From Clitoria ternatea (lineage: Eukaryota > Streptophyta > Magnoliopsida > Fabales > Fabaceae), in NCBI GenBank assembly GCA_037962975.1, contig CM075671.1:11579001-11643000 (forward strand): a stretch of DNA of 64,000 bases, in the 5' to 3' direction. The translations under genes and the position numbers were made by a program. Position 1 is the stretch's first letter, and each line of letters opens with the position of its first letter. The notes under the pieces were generated by a model. That model saw nothing but the letters and a program-made list of their open reading frames with translations, was not told the origin of the DNA and ran no database searches. Positions 1 to 9,526 of the stretch are shown in pieces.

Positions 1-256
1 AAGCCTTAGCCGGCTCTTGAGAATACCGAGTGAAATTATGTATTTGTATATTTTAAATGAGCCAGTCGGCTTATGTAAAATATATATTGAAATTATTTAA
101 TTCAAAATCTGTTTGAAATTTAAATAAATTATTTGTATTTTAAATAACCGGTCGGATTGATGTAAAACCGAGCTTGTTATTTATTGAATCCGACTTCTGT
201 TTTTGAAAATTTTATTTGATTTATTGAAGTTTATTTTAAAAATTAAGGATGTTATA
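1..256. repeat. Truncated end of a gypsy-type LTR (candidate)
   Basis: The segment is rich in CCGG/ACCG words in an AT-rich background. It ends in GGATGTTATA, close to the GGATGTTACA that ends the intact chromovirus LTRs further on (18799). It runs off the window start, so the other end cannot be checked and no TSD is visible. Confidence 0.35.
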
Positions 257-1056
257 TTACTAACCGAAAGCTACTAGCTTCTTAGACAAGTATCTATAAG
301 GAAATCAACAAGGGGTCATTTTGTAAGGATTTCATATAAATAATTAGCATACTTTGTTTGAAAAGTAAAATATCATTTGTGTCTAGTTCGTGTGGCTTTC
401 CTATTTTTTCTACCAGTAAACAGTATATGTCTCAAGGGCAATATACCATCCTAAGTGAAAGAATATGGTGGCAGCGAGCAGAGGCGATGAAACAGTAGCT
501 GTAATAAAGAATAAGCTACGACGATGAAGAAAAAGCGTCATTCGTTGACAAAGGAGAAGCGATGTTCGACGAAGAAGCAACGTAAGAGATTGAAAGGCTT
601 TGTGCAATGTTAGGGATACGAAGTTAGGGATGAATGAGAGTTTTGTTAGATTTAGGGGTTTAAAAAATTCAAGTTTTCATGCCTAACTTAAATAGAGTTA
701 GGCATAAACTAATTTAATTATATATTTTTTATAATAAAAATAGGTTAAAATACTTATTTTTATATATATACCTAAAGTTTAAAAATAATATTATTATTTT
801 GGTCCATTTTGAAAAAAGGAAAAATAATGTTATCTACGAATACTATGTCACAATAAACATAACACATAACTTTTTATTTACAAAAATGTCACTGTATAAT
901 CTTTTATACTTATTTTCTTTCATAAGTGTAAATTACTATGTGTGAAAACCAAATTTTTTTTTCTTACAATAAATAAACCATAAGTGAAAAGGATTTTTAG
1001 AAGAATGAGTAGAAGAAGAGGGGACCTCATGATGAATGTGAATGTGAGTGTTTGAT
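257..1056. other. AT-rich intergenic stretch, no gene seen
   Basis: A higher-GC patch at about 430-620 carries a short minus-strand ORF with no recognisable domain. The rest is AT-rich with many stop codons. I support no gene here. Confidence 0.5.
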
Positions 1057-1066
1057 TCAAATTATC

Positions 1067-1590
1067 GGGTTTTTGACCCATTTGGGGTTCTTTTTAAAAA
1101 AAATTATACTTTTAGGCCTGTTTTAAAATTAATTGTGTGTCTGGGTGTAGCACCCCTAAATTCATCTGGTGGGGGTACGAATTTGACCAGTCAAATTCGC
1201 CTGGTTGAGAGACGAATTCTCCACGTGTCAGGCAGGGGAAAATAATTAATAAAATCGCCCACACCAGGACCATGACCACTAGGACAACTAATTCTTTGAG
1301 ATAAATAAGCAATACTATTAAATATACTACTTTCTATTCTTACACACATATATACATACATAAAAAAAAAACTTACACACATATATACACGTGGCGAATT
1401 TAGGGGGTGCTGACATGTGGCCTGTTCCCTGCAATTTCGTCCTTCCACCAGCCGAATTTCCAATTTCATCCCCCCACCAGACGAATTCAAAAGTTGATGT
1501 GACAGAAACACACCCAGACACACAATTAATTTTAAAACAGGCCTAAAAGTATAATTTTTTTAAAAAAGAACCCCAAATGGTCAAAAACCC
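1067..1590. mobile_element. Mutator-type MITE with long terminal inverted repeats
   Basis: The 524-bp element starts GGGTTTTTGACC and ends with the inverted counterpart. Its terminal inverted repeats are about 80 bp (1067-1148 and about 1508-1590). It is flanked on both sides by the direct repeat TCAAATTATC (1057-1066 and 1591-1600), a 9-10 bp TSD as Mutator-like elements make. The interior has further inverted motifs resembling GAATTCGTCTGGTGGGG. The overlapping ORFs on both strands are by-products of the inverted repeats. It is related to the larger MITE whose ends lie at 7031 and 36780. Confidence 0.85.
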
Positions 1591-1600
1591 TCAAATTATC

Positions 1601-2394
1601 AAACACTTTTCTCGTGTATTTTGGATAACGATTCTGTGAGCAAAATTATCCACATGAAGTGATATTTTTAGTATAATAATAAAAAGATTGCAGCATGCCA
1701 ATTTGGGCCAATTTATGCAGATGCCAAAGATGGGCCACACAGCCTCAACGCAACAATAGTGAACCCGTGTACAGGCGTCAGCGATAACGTGTACATTTAT
1801 AACGATTAACATTTATTTTATATATTGTTGACTTAATACATATGTTTATGTAATTATTAAATATCTAATAATAAAAATTAAATAACTAATTTTATCTAAT
1901 AATTAATATCAATATGATGTATTATATTAAAAAAAATTCTACGATCGGTTGAAGTTTCCCCATTGCATATTAAACGGATGGTTATACGAAAAATGCCAAA
2001 TATCACGTGTGATTTATGAACTTTTTCCCCACCTCACAAATGGTTGCTCACGACGCAACAGGAACGGTTACCATCCACTGTCTGGAACTGCAAGGAATCA
2101 TACAAACCATTCACCAAAATCAAAATGGTTAGGTTTGCTTCGTGTACTCCTGGATCATGCATCGTTCTAAACGACGTGTTACCATTCCCTCCCTTAAAAG
2201 TGTCCCAAACCTCTCTTGCCACGTGTCCCACGTGCATGCCATTTGACGTGTCACTCCAACATAGGAAACACAAAATTGGACATTGGAATTAGCATATTCA
2301 ACTTATCTGTTATTCGAATCCACTGCCCTTTTTGCTTGCATGACATGTACCTACTTTACTTTTGTGCCATTTGTTCATCTCAATCATAATCATT
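1601..2394. other. Intergenic DNA with an ACGTG-rich block
   Basis: No gene is seen. CACGTG occurs at 2004-2009 and ACGTG at 2221-2225, 2230-2234 and 2246-2250. This ABRE/G-box-like cluster lies about 1.5 kb upstream of the DREB2 TATA box. Short overlapping ORFs at about 2034-2292 lie on both strands and have no recognisable domain. Confidence 0.45.
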
Positions 2395-2397
2395 TTA

Positions 2398-2575
2398 GGG
2401 TGTGTTTGGTTTTCTAATTGACTTGTTAAATCCTATCCAGTTTGATTAATCTAAAAATAGATCCTACGATCAAACAAAATTTTAATTATCTTAAATAACA
2501 TAAAAGATCAATATTAACCTTTAGTTTTTTCCATTTTTATTACTTTCTTTCCTTAACTGAGAACCAAATAGACCC
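2398..2575. mobile_element. Tourist-like (PIF/Harbinger) MITE, copy 1
   Basis: The 178-bp element is bounded by TTA on both sides (2395-2397, 2576-2578). Its imperfect 14-bp terminal inverted repeats are GGGTGTGTTTGGTT and, inverted, GGGTCTATTTGGTT. The 3-bp TTA target site and TGTTTGG-like termini are typical of Tourist MITEs. Its core resembles the copy at 3204-3371. Confidence 0.75.
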
Positions 2576-2578
2576 TTA

Positions 2579-3200
2579 ATTTTCTCTCCAATTTTCAGAA
2601 TTTTCCCATTTGAAACTAATATTTATCACTTTAAATTTTGAAAAGTTCGGTAATTACCGCTTTTGAATTTTATAACCGATCATACTAAAATGAAAACGGT
2701 GTTTAAAGTTTATAAAATAATCTTTTAACATAAAATAGTAACAATGCCGATTCCGTGAGGTTTATCATTTTATTTTTTAGCATTGATTAAATTTTTTTAT
2801 GTTCGATGAATGAAAACATAATTCATTCATGTAAATAATTTATCAAGCAATAATATGGAAAGGTACTACTCCGGTTAACAATAACAGGCAGATCTCGTAC
2901 AATCGGGCTTTGGGCCCAGTTTCGTTGGATCAAGGCCCACTTTCCAGACGTCAACAACAGGGAGCAAGCGGCGACCTTTATTTTTTATTATTATTTTATT
3001 AATTAGATAAAACAGGTTTCCAAAACTCGTAAGAGTCGAAATAAGTGTTAGTATTTAGTACGTAGCTGAGTAAAAAATTATATAAATAAAAATAAAATAT
3101 TAATCCTTAACATAATTTAAAATAATTAAAATTTTATTTAATTATAACATATTTTTTGAGTTGATTTGACCAATTCCAACTTCTAACCAAAAGAAATAAC
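2579..3200. other. AT-rich DNA between two MITEs, no gene
   Basis: This is distal upstream sequence of the DREB2 gene. No ORF or clear motif was found apart from a short GC-richer patch at about 2870-2970. Confidence 0.4.
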
Positions 3201-3203
3201 TAA

Positions 3204-3371
3204 CGAGATCCGTTTAGTTACTCAACTCTGCTGGTCGAACCAACTCCAAAAGTAGATCCTACTATCAAACAGAGTTTTAACTGTCTCGAGCAGTATGAAG
3301 AATCAATATCAACTCTTAAATTTCTACATTTCCCCAACTACGTTTCTCCAACTGAAAACTAAACGGACATG
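3204..3371. mobile_element. Tourist-like MITE, copy 2, in the DREB2 promoter region
   Basis: The 168-bp element has imperfect inverted ends around TCCGTTTAGTT and TAA on both sides (3201-3203, 3372-3374). Its interior matches copy 1 (2398-2575) over blocks such as AGATCCTAC and ATCAAACA followed by TTTTAA. It lies about 350 bp upstream of the TATA box. Confidence 0.6.
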
Positions 3372-3573
3372 TAAAACTCTCCTTCAATTTAATATAGTAA
3401 TCATTTATCCCTGGATATTTATCCAGTAAAATATTAAATTAATGAAAATACCAGTAGATATTTATTTATCAACGTGTTTAGCAATGGCATGTTTGAGAAA
3501 ACGCACGAAAAGTGGAGGGCATAATAGGAAAGACGGAGGAAAAAAGGGAAAATACTTGAGAGGAAAGAAAGCG

Positions 3574-3672
3574 ACGTGAGGCATTTTGGTGGCTCGGGAA
3601 GGTTCGAGGGACACGTGCCATAAGGTTTGGGAAACCGAAGCAAAATAACGCGACTAAGAAAGTGCCACGTCA
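3574..3672 (+). promoter_or_regulatory. ABRE/G-box-like cluster of the DREB2 promoter
   Basis: ACGTG lies at 3574-3578, ACACGTGCC with core CACGTG at 3612-3617, and CCACGTCA with core ACGT at 3667-3670. All are within 150 bp upstream of the TATA box. ABRE-type elements bind bZIP AREB/ABF factors, and DREB2A promoters in other plants are known to use them. Function here is inferred. Confidence 0.6.
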
Positions 3673-3720
3673 TCAGATTAAGGTGCAATTAAAAAATAAT
3701 AAGAAATATCTAGAGAAGGC

Positions 3721-3730
3721 TATAAATATA
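3721..3730 (+). promoter_or_regulatory. TATA box of the DREB2 gene
   Basis: TATAAATATA stands alone in a mixed-composition promoter, about 30-35 bp before a C/A-rich leader starting near 3755. Position and sequence fit a plant core promoter. Confidence 0.65.
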
Positions 3731-3754
3731 GATTACAGTGTGCCATCATAAAGA

Positions 3755-4372
3755 TTTTTCTGAATCCGCTATACCTATCTATCAGCTCGCAAACACGAAC
3801 CCTATTTCGCAAAGGAAAAAAAACCTCACTCCAAACAAGACACTAACCGAGAAAGAAGGGATAAAATCGAAAACCCTAATTTCACTCTCGAATTAAATCT
3901 TATCCAGATCTCGTAGGTGAGTCGCATTCCGTTACTTTCTGACTACTTTGCTCTTTGTTCTTCATTGCATTATTTTTAATTCTGCTCTGCGAATTGCAAA
4001 TTCCTGCGTCTGATTAGTGTTTAAGTTTTTTTTTTTTTAAAGAAAAAAAGTAACTAAGGGTTTCTGCTCGCGGATAATTTCTCAGTCAATCTCGTATTTT
4101 GTAGGATTAGAAAAAGTAAAAGAAATAAAAGGGAAAAAATCCTTGTACACCAAGTATTCTTGTTTTTTGTTTGTTTGTTTTGTTTGTTTATATCTATATG
4201 TTACTTGGGGATTAAGGAAATCCATTTCTTTGTTGAATTGATTATCATTAATAAGTGCGTGTTGCAGAGTCCTATCTATGCTTTTCTACCTTTGTGCTCT
4301 GTATTGTCCTTTGGAATATCCGTTACTGAAGAGTTTTTATTTTCTTTGTAATAGCATATTGTGTGAATTCAG
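3755..4372 (+). other. 5' leader exon and leader intron of the DREB2 gene
   Basis: A stop-rich leader (about 3755-3916) ends in CTCGTAG/GTGAGT, a strong donor at 3917. Candidate acceptors are AATTCAG at 4366-4372 and GTTGCAG at 4261-4267. A 5'UTR intron is a common feature of DREB2A-type genes. Which acceptor is used cannot be decided by reading alone. Confidence 0.55.
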
Positions 4373-4443
4373 TTATCGAGTGTACGAAATTTGTCACTTG
4401 TTGTGCTAAAGCAGTAGTGAAGTCTCTGTATATGATTGTGGAC

Positions 4444-5631
4444 ATGGGTGCTTATGATCAAGGTTCTCTTAGGCCATTGGATTCTTCTAGAAAGAGGAAA
4501 AGTAGGAGCAGAGGGGATGGTTCTAGATCCGTGGCCGAGACTATTGCTAAGTGGAAGGAATATAATGAGCATCTTTATTCTGGGAAAGAGGATAATGGTA
4601 AACCAACTCGTAAAGCCCCAGCTAAAGGTTCAAAGAAAGGCTGCATGAAAGGTAAAGGAGGACCTCAAAATTCACAGTGTAATTATAGAGGTGTTAGGCA
4701 GAGAACATGGGGGAAATGGGTTGGTGAGATTAGGGAGCCGAATAGAGGGAGTAGACTTTGGTTGGGAACCTTCTCTACTGCCCAAGAAGCTGCACTTGCA
4801 TATGATGAAGCTGCTAGGGCCATGTATGGTCCTTGTGCCCGCCTTAACTTCCCTCACATATCGGATTATAGTTCTGTCAAAGAATCATTGAAGGACTCTT
4901 CATTTGCAGCATCATCATCTTGTTCTTCGGTTGCAACTCCTGCGGCCTCTGAAACCACCACTACTGCATCCAATCAATCAGAGGTTTGTGCAGCTGAGGA
5001 TGTTAAGGAGAAACCTCGAGCTGCTGGTATGAACAATATGGTTATTGCTTGTCACAAGGCTTATGAAGCTGCCTCGCCAACTAGTAAAATGAAGCAAGAG
5101 CCTAAGGACGAGCCTGCAGATCTCACAGACCCTGGTGGAGGGGAGATTCAAGATGTTAGACTGGAAGGAATGCGTGATGTTGGGCAGGCTGCAGAGGATG
5201 TAAATAATGATCAGATGGACTTTTCATGGATTGATGGCTTCGATTTTAGTGGTGACTACTTGAAGAGCTTCTCTATGGATGAGTTATTTCAGGTGGATGA
5301 ACTTTTGGGGCATATAGACAATAATCCAATTGATGACTCTGGGATTATGCAAGGTTTGGATTTTGGAAAAATGAGTCTCCCTGGAGAGGGTAATCCTCCT
5401 CCTCAGGTTGAGACGCCTTCAAGCTTTTTATATGAGTTGCAAAATCCTGATGCCAAGTTGTTGGGAAGTTTGCCCCATATGGAACAGACACCACCAGGTC
5501 TTGATTATGGATTAGATTTCTTCAAAACAGTAGAACCGGGAGACTATAATGGAGGAGTGGAAGAGCCACGGTTTCTCAATTTGGATGATGTTCTAAACCA
5601 TGATTCGAAGGGAATGCAACAGAAGAACTAA
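4444..5631 (+). CDS. DREB2A-like: DREB2-type AP2/ERF transcription factor
   Basis: The 395-residue protein is a predicted nuclear activator of drought- and heat-responsive genes that binds DRE/CRT DNA through one AP2 domain. In order it shows: a basic, NLS-like segment SRKRKSRSRG near residues 15-25; the group-IV motif KGKGGPQN just before the AP2 domain; the AP2 domain at about residues 80-137, starting NYRGVRQRTWGKW, with Val14 and Glu19 of the domain typical of DREB proteins; a Ser/Thr-rich stretch after it, where the negative regulatory region of DREB2A lies; and an acidic, aromatic C-terminal half (FSWIDGFDF and MDELFQVDELLGHID) fitting an activation domain. The start at 4444 (MGAYDQ) matches the family; an in-frame ATG at 4432 would add four residues. 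The frame stays open up to 4363 but has no further ATG. Length is normal for the family. Confidence 0.93.
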   Translation: MGAYDQGSLRPLDSSRKRKSRSRGDGSRSVAETIAKWKEYNEHLYSGKEDNGKPTRKAPAKGSKKGCMKGKGGPQNSQCNYRGVRQRTWGKWVGEIREPNRGSRLWLGTFSTAQEAALAYDEAARAMYGPCARLNFPHISDYSSVKESLKDSSFAASSSCSSVATPAASETTTTASNQSEVCAAEDVKEKPRAAGMNNMVIACHKAYEAASPTSKMKQEPKDEPADLTDPGGGEIQDVRLEGMRDVGQAAEDVNNDQMDFSWIDGFDFSGDYLKSFSMDELFQVDELLGHIDNNPIDDSGIMQGLDFGKMSLPGEGNPPPQVETPSSFLYELQNPDAKLLGSLPHMEQTPPGLDYGLDFFKTVEPGDYNGGVEEPRFLNLDDVLNHDSKGMQQKN

Positions 5632-7021
5632 GAAAGAATGATAAGAGAAGGCTGCGTTTACTAATCTACAATGAGGATGTGGATGTCTTCCAGGGTCTTC
5701 CACAGCCTTGTCAACTGGTTCGAGCATCAACTAGTAATTTGTGTGGGGGATTGTTGTCCCTTTTTAGCTTTATATATAGGTGCATAAAACGAATACAAGA
5801 GATGTATTTTGTTTTTCTAATATGCTAATTCTCTATTGGGTTTTTTTAAATGGAGAATTTGGCTAAAAGCATTCGTTAATTTTTTCCATTTACTTGTTTT
5901 TCGGATACAAAGTAGAAACTGCCGTTAACCTTTTAGGTGGAGCTGAGGAGTAGGCTGGTCGTATTTTGAGCACTAATGTTGACAGAACATTTCCTCTCAT
6001 ACACGTATAACTCAGTATGTTAAATCATTGCTGATTTTGTATTTATAAACTGAAGAAGTAATAGAATGTATATATAAGAGAACATTCTGAATTGTCACTC
6101 TTATTGTGTTCCTTAGTTATATGATTATATTGTAGAATGATGAACGATTCCATGGATTGCTTACGTTTCAAATTTACTGGTTTTCTTCTTATAATCCTGG
6201 TCTAGCGGAAACTTAATAGTCTCTCTCGAACGACTTGAAGTTGCAAGTCATCTCCGTTGTCTATTTTGACAACCTTTATATTTTTGTTGATCAGTGACTA
6301 ACTAGTGTTGGAGCCTCATCACTAGTCACTAGTTGCATAAATATTCCATATCTTTTGCGTAAGATTAACTTACATTTGGTCCTTTGGATGCTTGAAAAAG
6401 CAAATGACTCTCATGTCCTTTCCTTGTTTAAAAGAAAACCATTCAGGGCAAATAGGTAAAAGTGACTTCACACATTAAATTTATCCCCTTTTGTTAGGCA
6501 AGTAAGAAAATTTATATTATCTTCGCATTGTTTTTTATTTAATCAAACAACTAGAGAAATATTCTTTATTTTCATACTGTAAAAACATGAATATAAAATA
6601 TTGAGTGAGGTTGAGATTCTCCTTTTTTCCCAACTATTATTCTAAATGATAAATAAAAACAAATATAAAGATATTCTTTATTTTCCTACTCTGTTCAACA
6701 TCTTTTCTTAACCATTTTCCTTTTGCTTGTTTCCTAACTAACCAAATACAGAGTCAGAGTATAGTGGTTTTTGATACATTTGTAAGGTGAATCAATAAGA
6801 AACTTGGTTGCAAGCCAATTGATTATATCGTTAATTGATAGTAAGAAGATTAACCTAAGTAAATATTTTTAAGGACTTCAAAATTATGTTAAAGCAACAG
6901 GGAACAAATTCATAGAATCAACCAATTTGAGCCTAGAATCCCCATTCATAACCTCAATACTTGTATTTTGTTCTGTAATAATCCGTCGTGTAATTTCTAT
7001 GTAACTCACCTAATTTTATAG
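5632..7021 (+). other. DREB2 3' UTR and following intergenic DNA
   Basis: The first ~220 bp read as a 3' UTR, with T-rich sequence near 5750-5830 and no canonical AATAAA. Beyond about 5850 the sequence is AT-rich without an ORF or clear repeat until the MITE TSD at 7022. Confidence 0.4.
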
Positions 7022-7706
7022 GATATTTGGAGGATTTTGGCCAAATTAGGGCTCTTTTTAAAAATATTTGGGTTTTTGGGGCTGAAAAAAAGTATTTAGT
7101 AGTCTGGAGTAGTTTCTGTCACATCCTATTTGAATTTCGTCTGGTGGAGAAACGAAATTGCAGCAGGCTACCACGTGTCCTAGGTAACATCCTATTTTCT
7201 ACTCAAATAAAAAAATAGATATTAATATCTCTTTAATGAGAAAACACTTACTATTAGTTAGTTGATTTTTAACTAATTAATATTTTTATAAAATTTTAGT
7301 ACTTATATTTAAATATTTTTTAAATAAAATAAAATAAAATAATAATAAACTAAAAATATGTTTATTTAACGAAGATTTTAAAATGGATTAATTAATATTC
7401 ACTAATTAAGAAAATTGTATTAAGAATTTTTAATATCTTTATTATTCACCATTTTTATTTTATGTTCCTATATTTATGTTTTTACATATTTAAGATTTAA
7501 CTTTTATTAGAATTTTAAAATAAAAATTTGAAGGAATTAGAATATGATTCTTTAAAACTTTTTGATCTATTCATTATTTATGATTTTCTGGAATTTTTTT
7601 GAATTTTTAAATATTTGAAAATGACCAAAATACCCTCAACCTTTCATCTAATAACCAAAATGCTACTGCCGACATCATCGCTTACTTATTGCTTACATCA
7701 TCGATT

Positions 7707-7799
7707 GGTAAATACTTACATCATGAATAGTTACCGGTGGGTAAATACTTATATCATGATTAGTGACCGGTTGGTAAATACTTACATCATGAATAGTAA
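7707..7799 (+). repeat. Three 33-bp tandem repeats in the LTR
   Basis: Units start at 7707, 7740 and 7773 with GGTAAATACTTA, followed by ATCATGA and TAGT words. The 3' LTR has the same array near 28505-28600. They lie just upstream of the LTR TATA box. Confidence 0.7.
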
Positions 7800-7840
7800 A
7801 ATAAATAATTAAGTAATCTTAAATAGTAAAATTCTCTTCC

Positions 7841-7848
7841 TATAAATA
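7841..7848 (+). promoter_or_regulatory. Putative LTR TATA box (layer 1, 5' LTR)
   Basis: TATAAATA sits in a less AT-monotonous stretch. The same box is kept in the 3' LTR at 28640-28647. It would start transcription in the element's sense direction. Promoter activity is inferred. Confidence 0.45.
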
Positions 7849-8100
7849 GATGGCTCATTTACAATATTTCCACACCAAAATTAGAGATAGAATCTAGAAA
7901 GATAGTGCTTAAAAAATTAGTGGGAAGTAAACTCTTTTGGTAAAAAGAGATTCTACCGGAGGTGTAAGGTAATAATATCGTCTATATTCTTTTTATGATT
8001 ATTTAGTTTATTATTTTTAGCACTCTTAAACCATTAATATACTAGTACTATTATGAATAAGTTACCACAGTAAAAATAAATTACCACTATGTTATTTTTA

Positions 8101-8485
8101 TGATTTAGTGTTACTATTCACACTTTACCATTTACTGTTATTATCCAAAATTTATCATTTACCGTTATTATTCAAAATTTATTAGTTACTGTTACTATTT
8201 AAAATTTACTATTTACCATTACTATTCAAAATTACTATTTATCGTTACTATTCAAAATTTACTATTTACTATTACTATTCAAAATGTACTATTTACCATT
8301 TTTATTTACAATTTATCATTTACTGTTACTATTCAAAATTTACTATTTATCGTCGCTATTTACGATTTATCATTTACTCTTACTATTTAATGTTACTATT
8401 CACGATTTACTATTTATCGTCACTATTTAAAAATTACTATTTACCGTTACTATTGATGATTTACTAATTACCTATTTATTATTAC
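8101..8485 (+). repeat. Degenerate minisatellite in the layer-1 5' LTR
   Basis: About 15 imperfect repeats alternate TTTACTATTTACC(G/A)TTACTATT with CAAAAT or ACGATT words, with a period of roughly 24-26 bp. The matching array in the 3' LTR is at 28900-29290 with a different unit order and number. Confidence 0.75.
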
Positions 8486-8802
8486 TATGCATAATTACTA
8501 TTTATCATTTCTGATAGTAATCTTAATTTTCATCGTATGCCTATACTGAACTAAATTAGTATTAATATTTTTTTTAGAACTCGGAGGCACAGAGCGAATT
8601 CACTTTTGGTAGCAATTTCAGGTAAGGGGGAGTGTGATAAAAATATAATATGAAAAGACATCAGAATTATGGGAGGAGTCCCCTACTCCTTTTAAATTTA
8701 ATAGTATTATTATTTTAAAATAATAAATTTTAAAGTAAGTATCTTGTGTAACTTACTCTAAGGACTTGTACTCTTATAAGCTATACGAACTGGACTAAAC
8801 CT

Positions 8803-9258
8803 TGTTGAGAGATATTCTTGATTTTTGATGAGCTGAGACGTGTGGTAACACTGTACTTAACGATTTATTCGCCTAAGGGGTATCCCCCAGGATATAACAG
8901 CTTCTTCTAGGATAGACCTAGGATCAGAACTAGTAGAAATAAATTTTTTATGTAACCTAAGAACAGAGGAAACTATATCTGTGTTTTTGTATCTGTTATC
9001 TGTTTAGGGAGAGAGAAACTATTAATTAAAATAAAAGTGGAGTAGAGGTTAGTTAGATAATATCTGACTAAGTCAGAGATAATATCTTAACCAACTTAGA
9101 GATAAGCTTTGACTAAGTCTAAAGATAAGATTTGACTTAATCAAAGTTCATCTATAATTTATAAATAATATTTTATAAAAATACTTTGTTACTCCTTTTT
9201 AATTAAAATAAGATAAAACATTATTTAAAACTTTTGAAATATAACATAATTTCCAAAA
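8803..9258 (-). repeat. Left LTR (3' LTR) of the layer-2 element
   Basis: The full-length 456-bp LTR runs from TGTTGAGAGATATTC to TTCCAAAA on the plus strand. The right copy ends TTCCAACA, so one base of the expected CA terminus has changed here. Confidence 0.75.
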
Positions 9259-9521
9259 ATCTCCACATATTTCAAAAGCTTTAAATATATTTAATCTTTC
9301 AAAATAAAACGATTTACTTGGGTTAACAATATGGATGATGATGCATCAAGTCTGGTATCTTTTGGACTATGAACCAAACTATAGACTAATAAACTTACCA
9401 TACAGTGCATTGGTGAAGCAATGCTTCTATGAACCAATGACACTCTAGTGTATGATAGAGGTCTATCAATCACATCACACCCCCACAATTTCCACCGTTA
9501 TCGCGGTTTTGCGCTAATAGA

Positions 9522-9526
9522 CCATG
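9522..9526. other. Target-site duplication CCATG, left copy
   Basis: The identical 5-bp CCATG is at 18800-18804 on the far side of the Tekay-like element. Confidence 0.9.

Noticed and set aside
1112..1523. Overlapping ORFs on both strands
   Set aside because: They fall inside the inverted-repeat MITE at 1067-1590 and mirror each other.
2034..2292. Overlapping 79- and 82-codon ORFs on opposite strands
   Set aside because: No domain, no splice or promoter context, and both strands equally open; chance ORFs in a less AT-rich patch.
8101..8485. Regular repeat array resembling a CRISPR at first sight
   Set aside because: Units are degenerate, without unique spacers, inside a plant LTR and duplicated in the partner LTR: a minisatellite.
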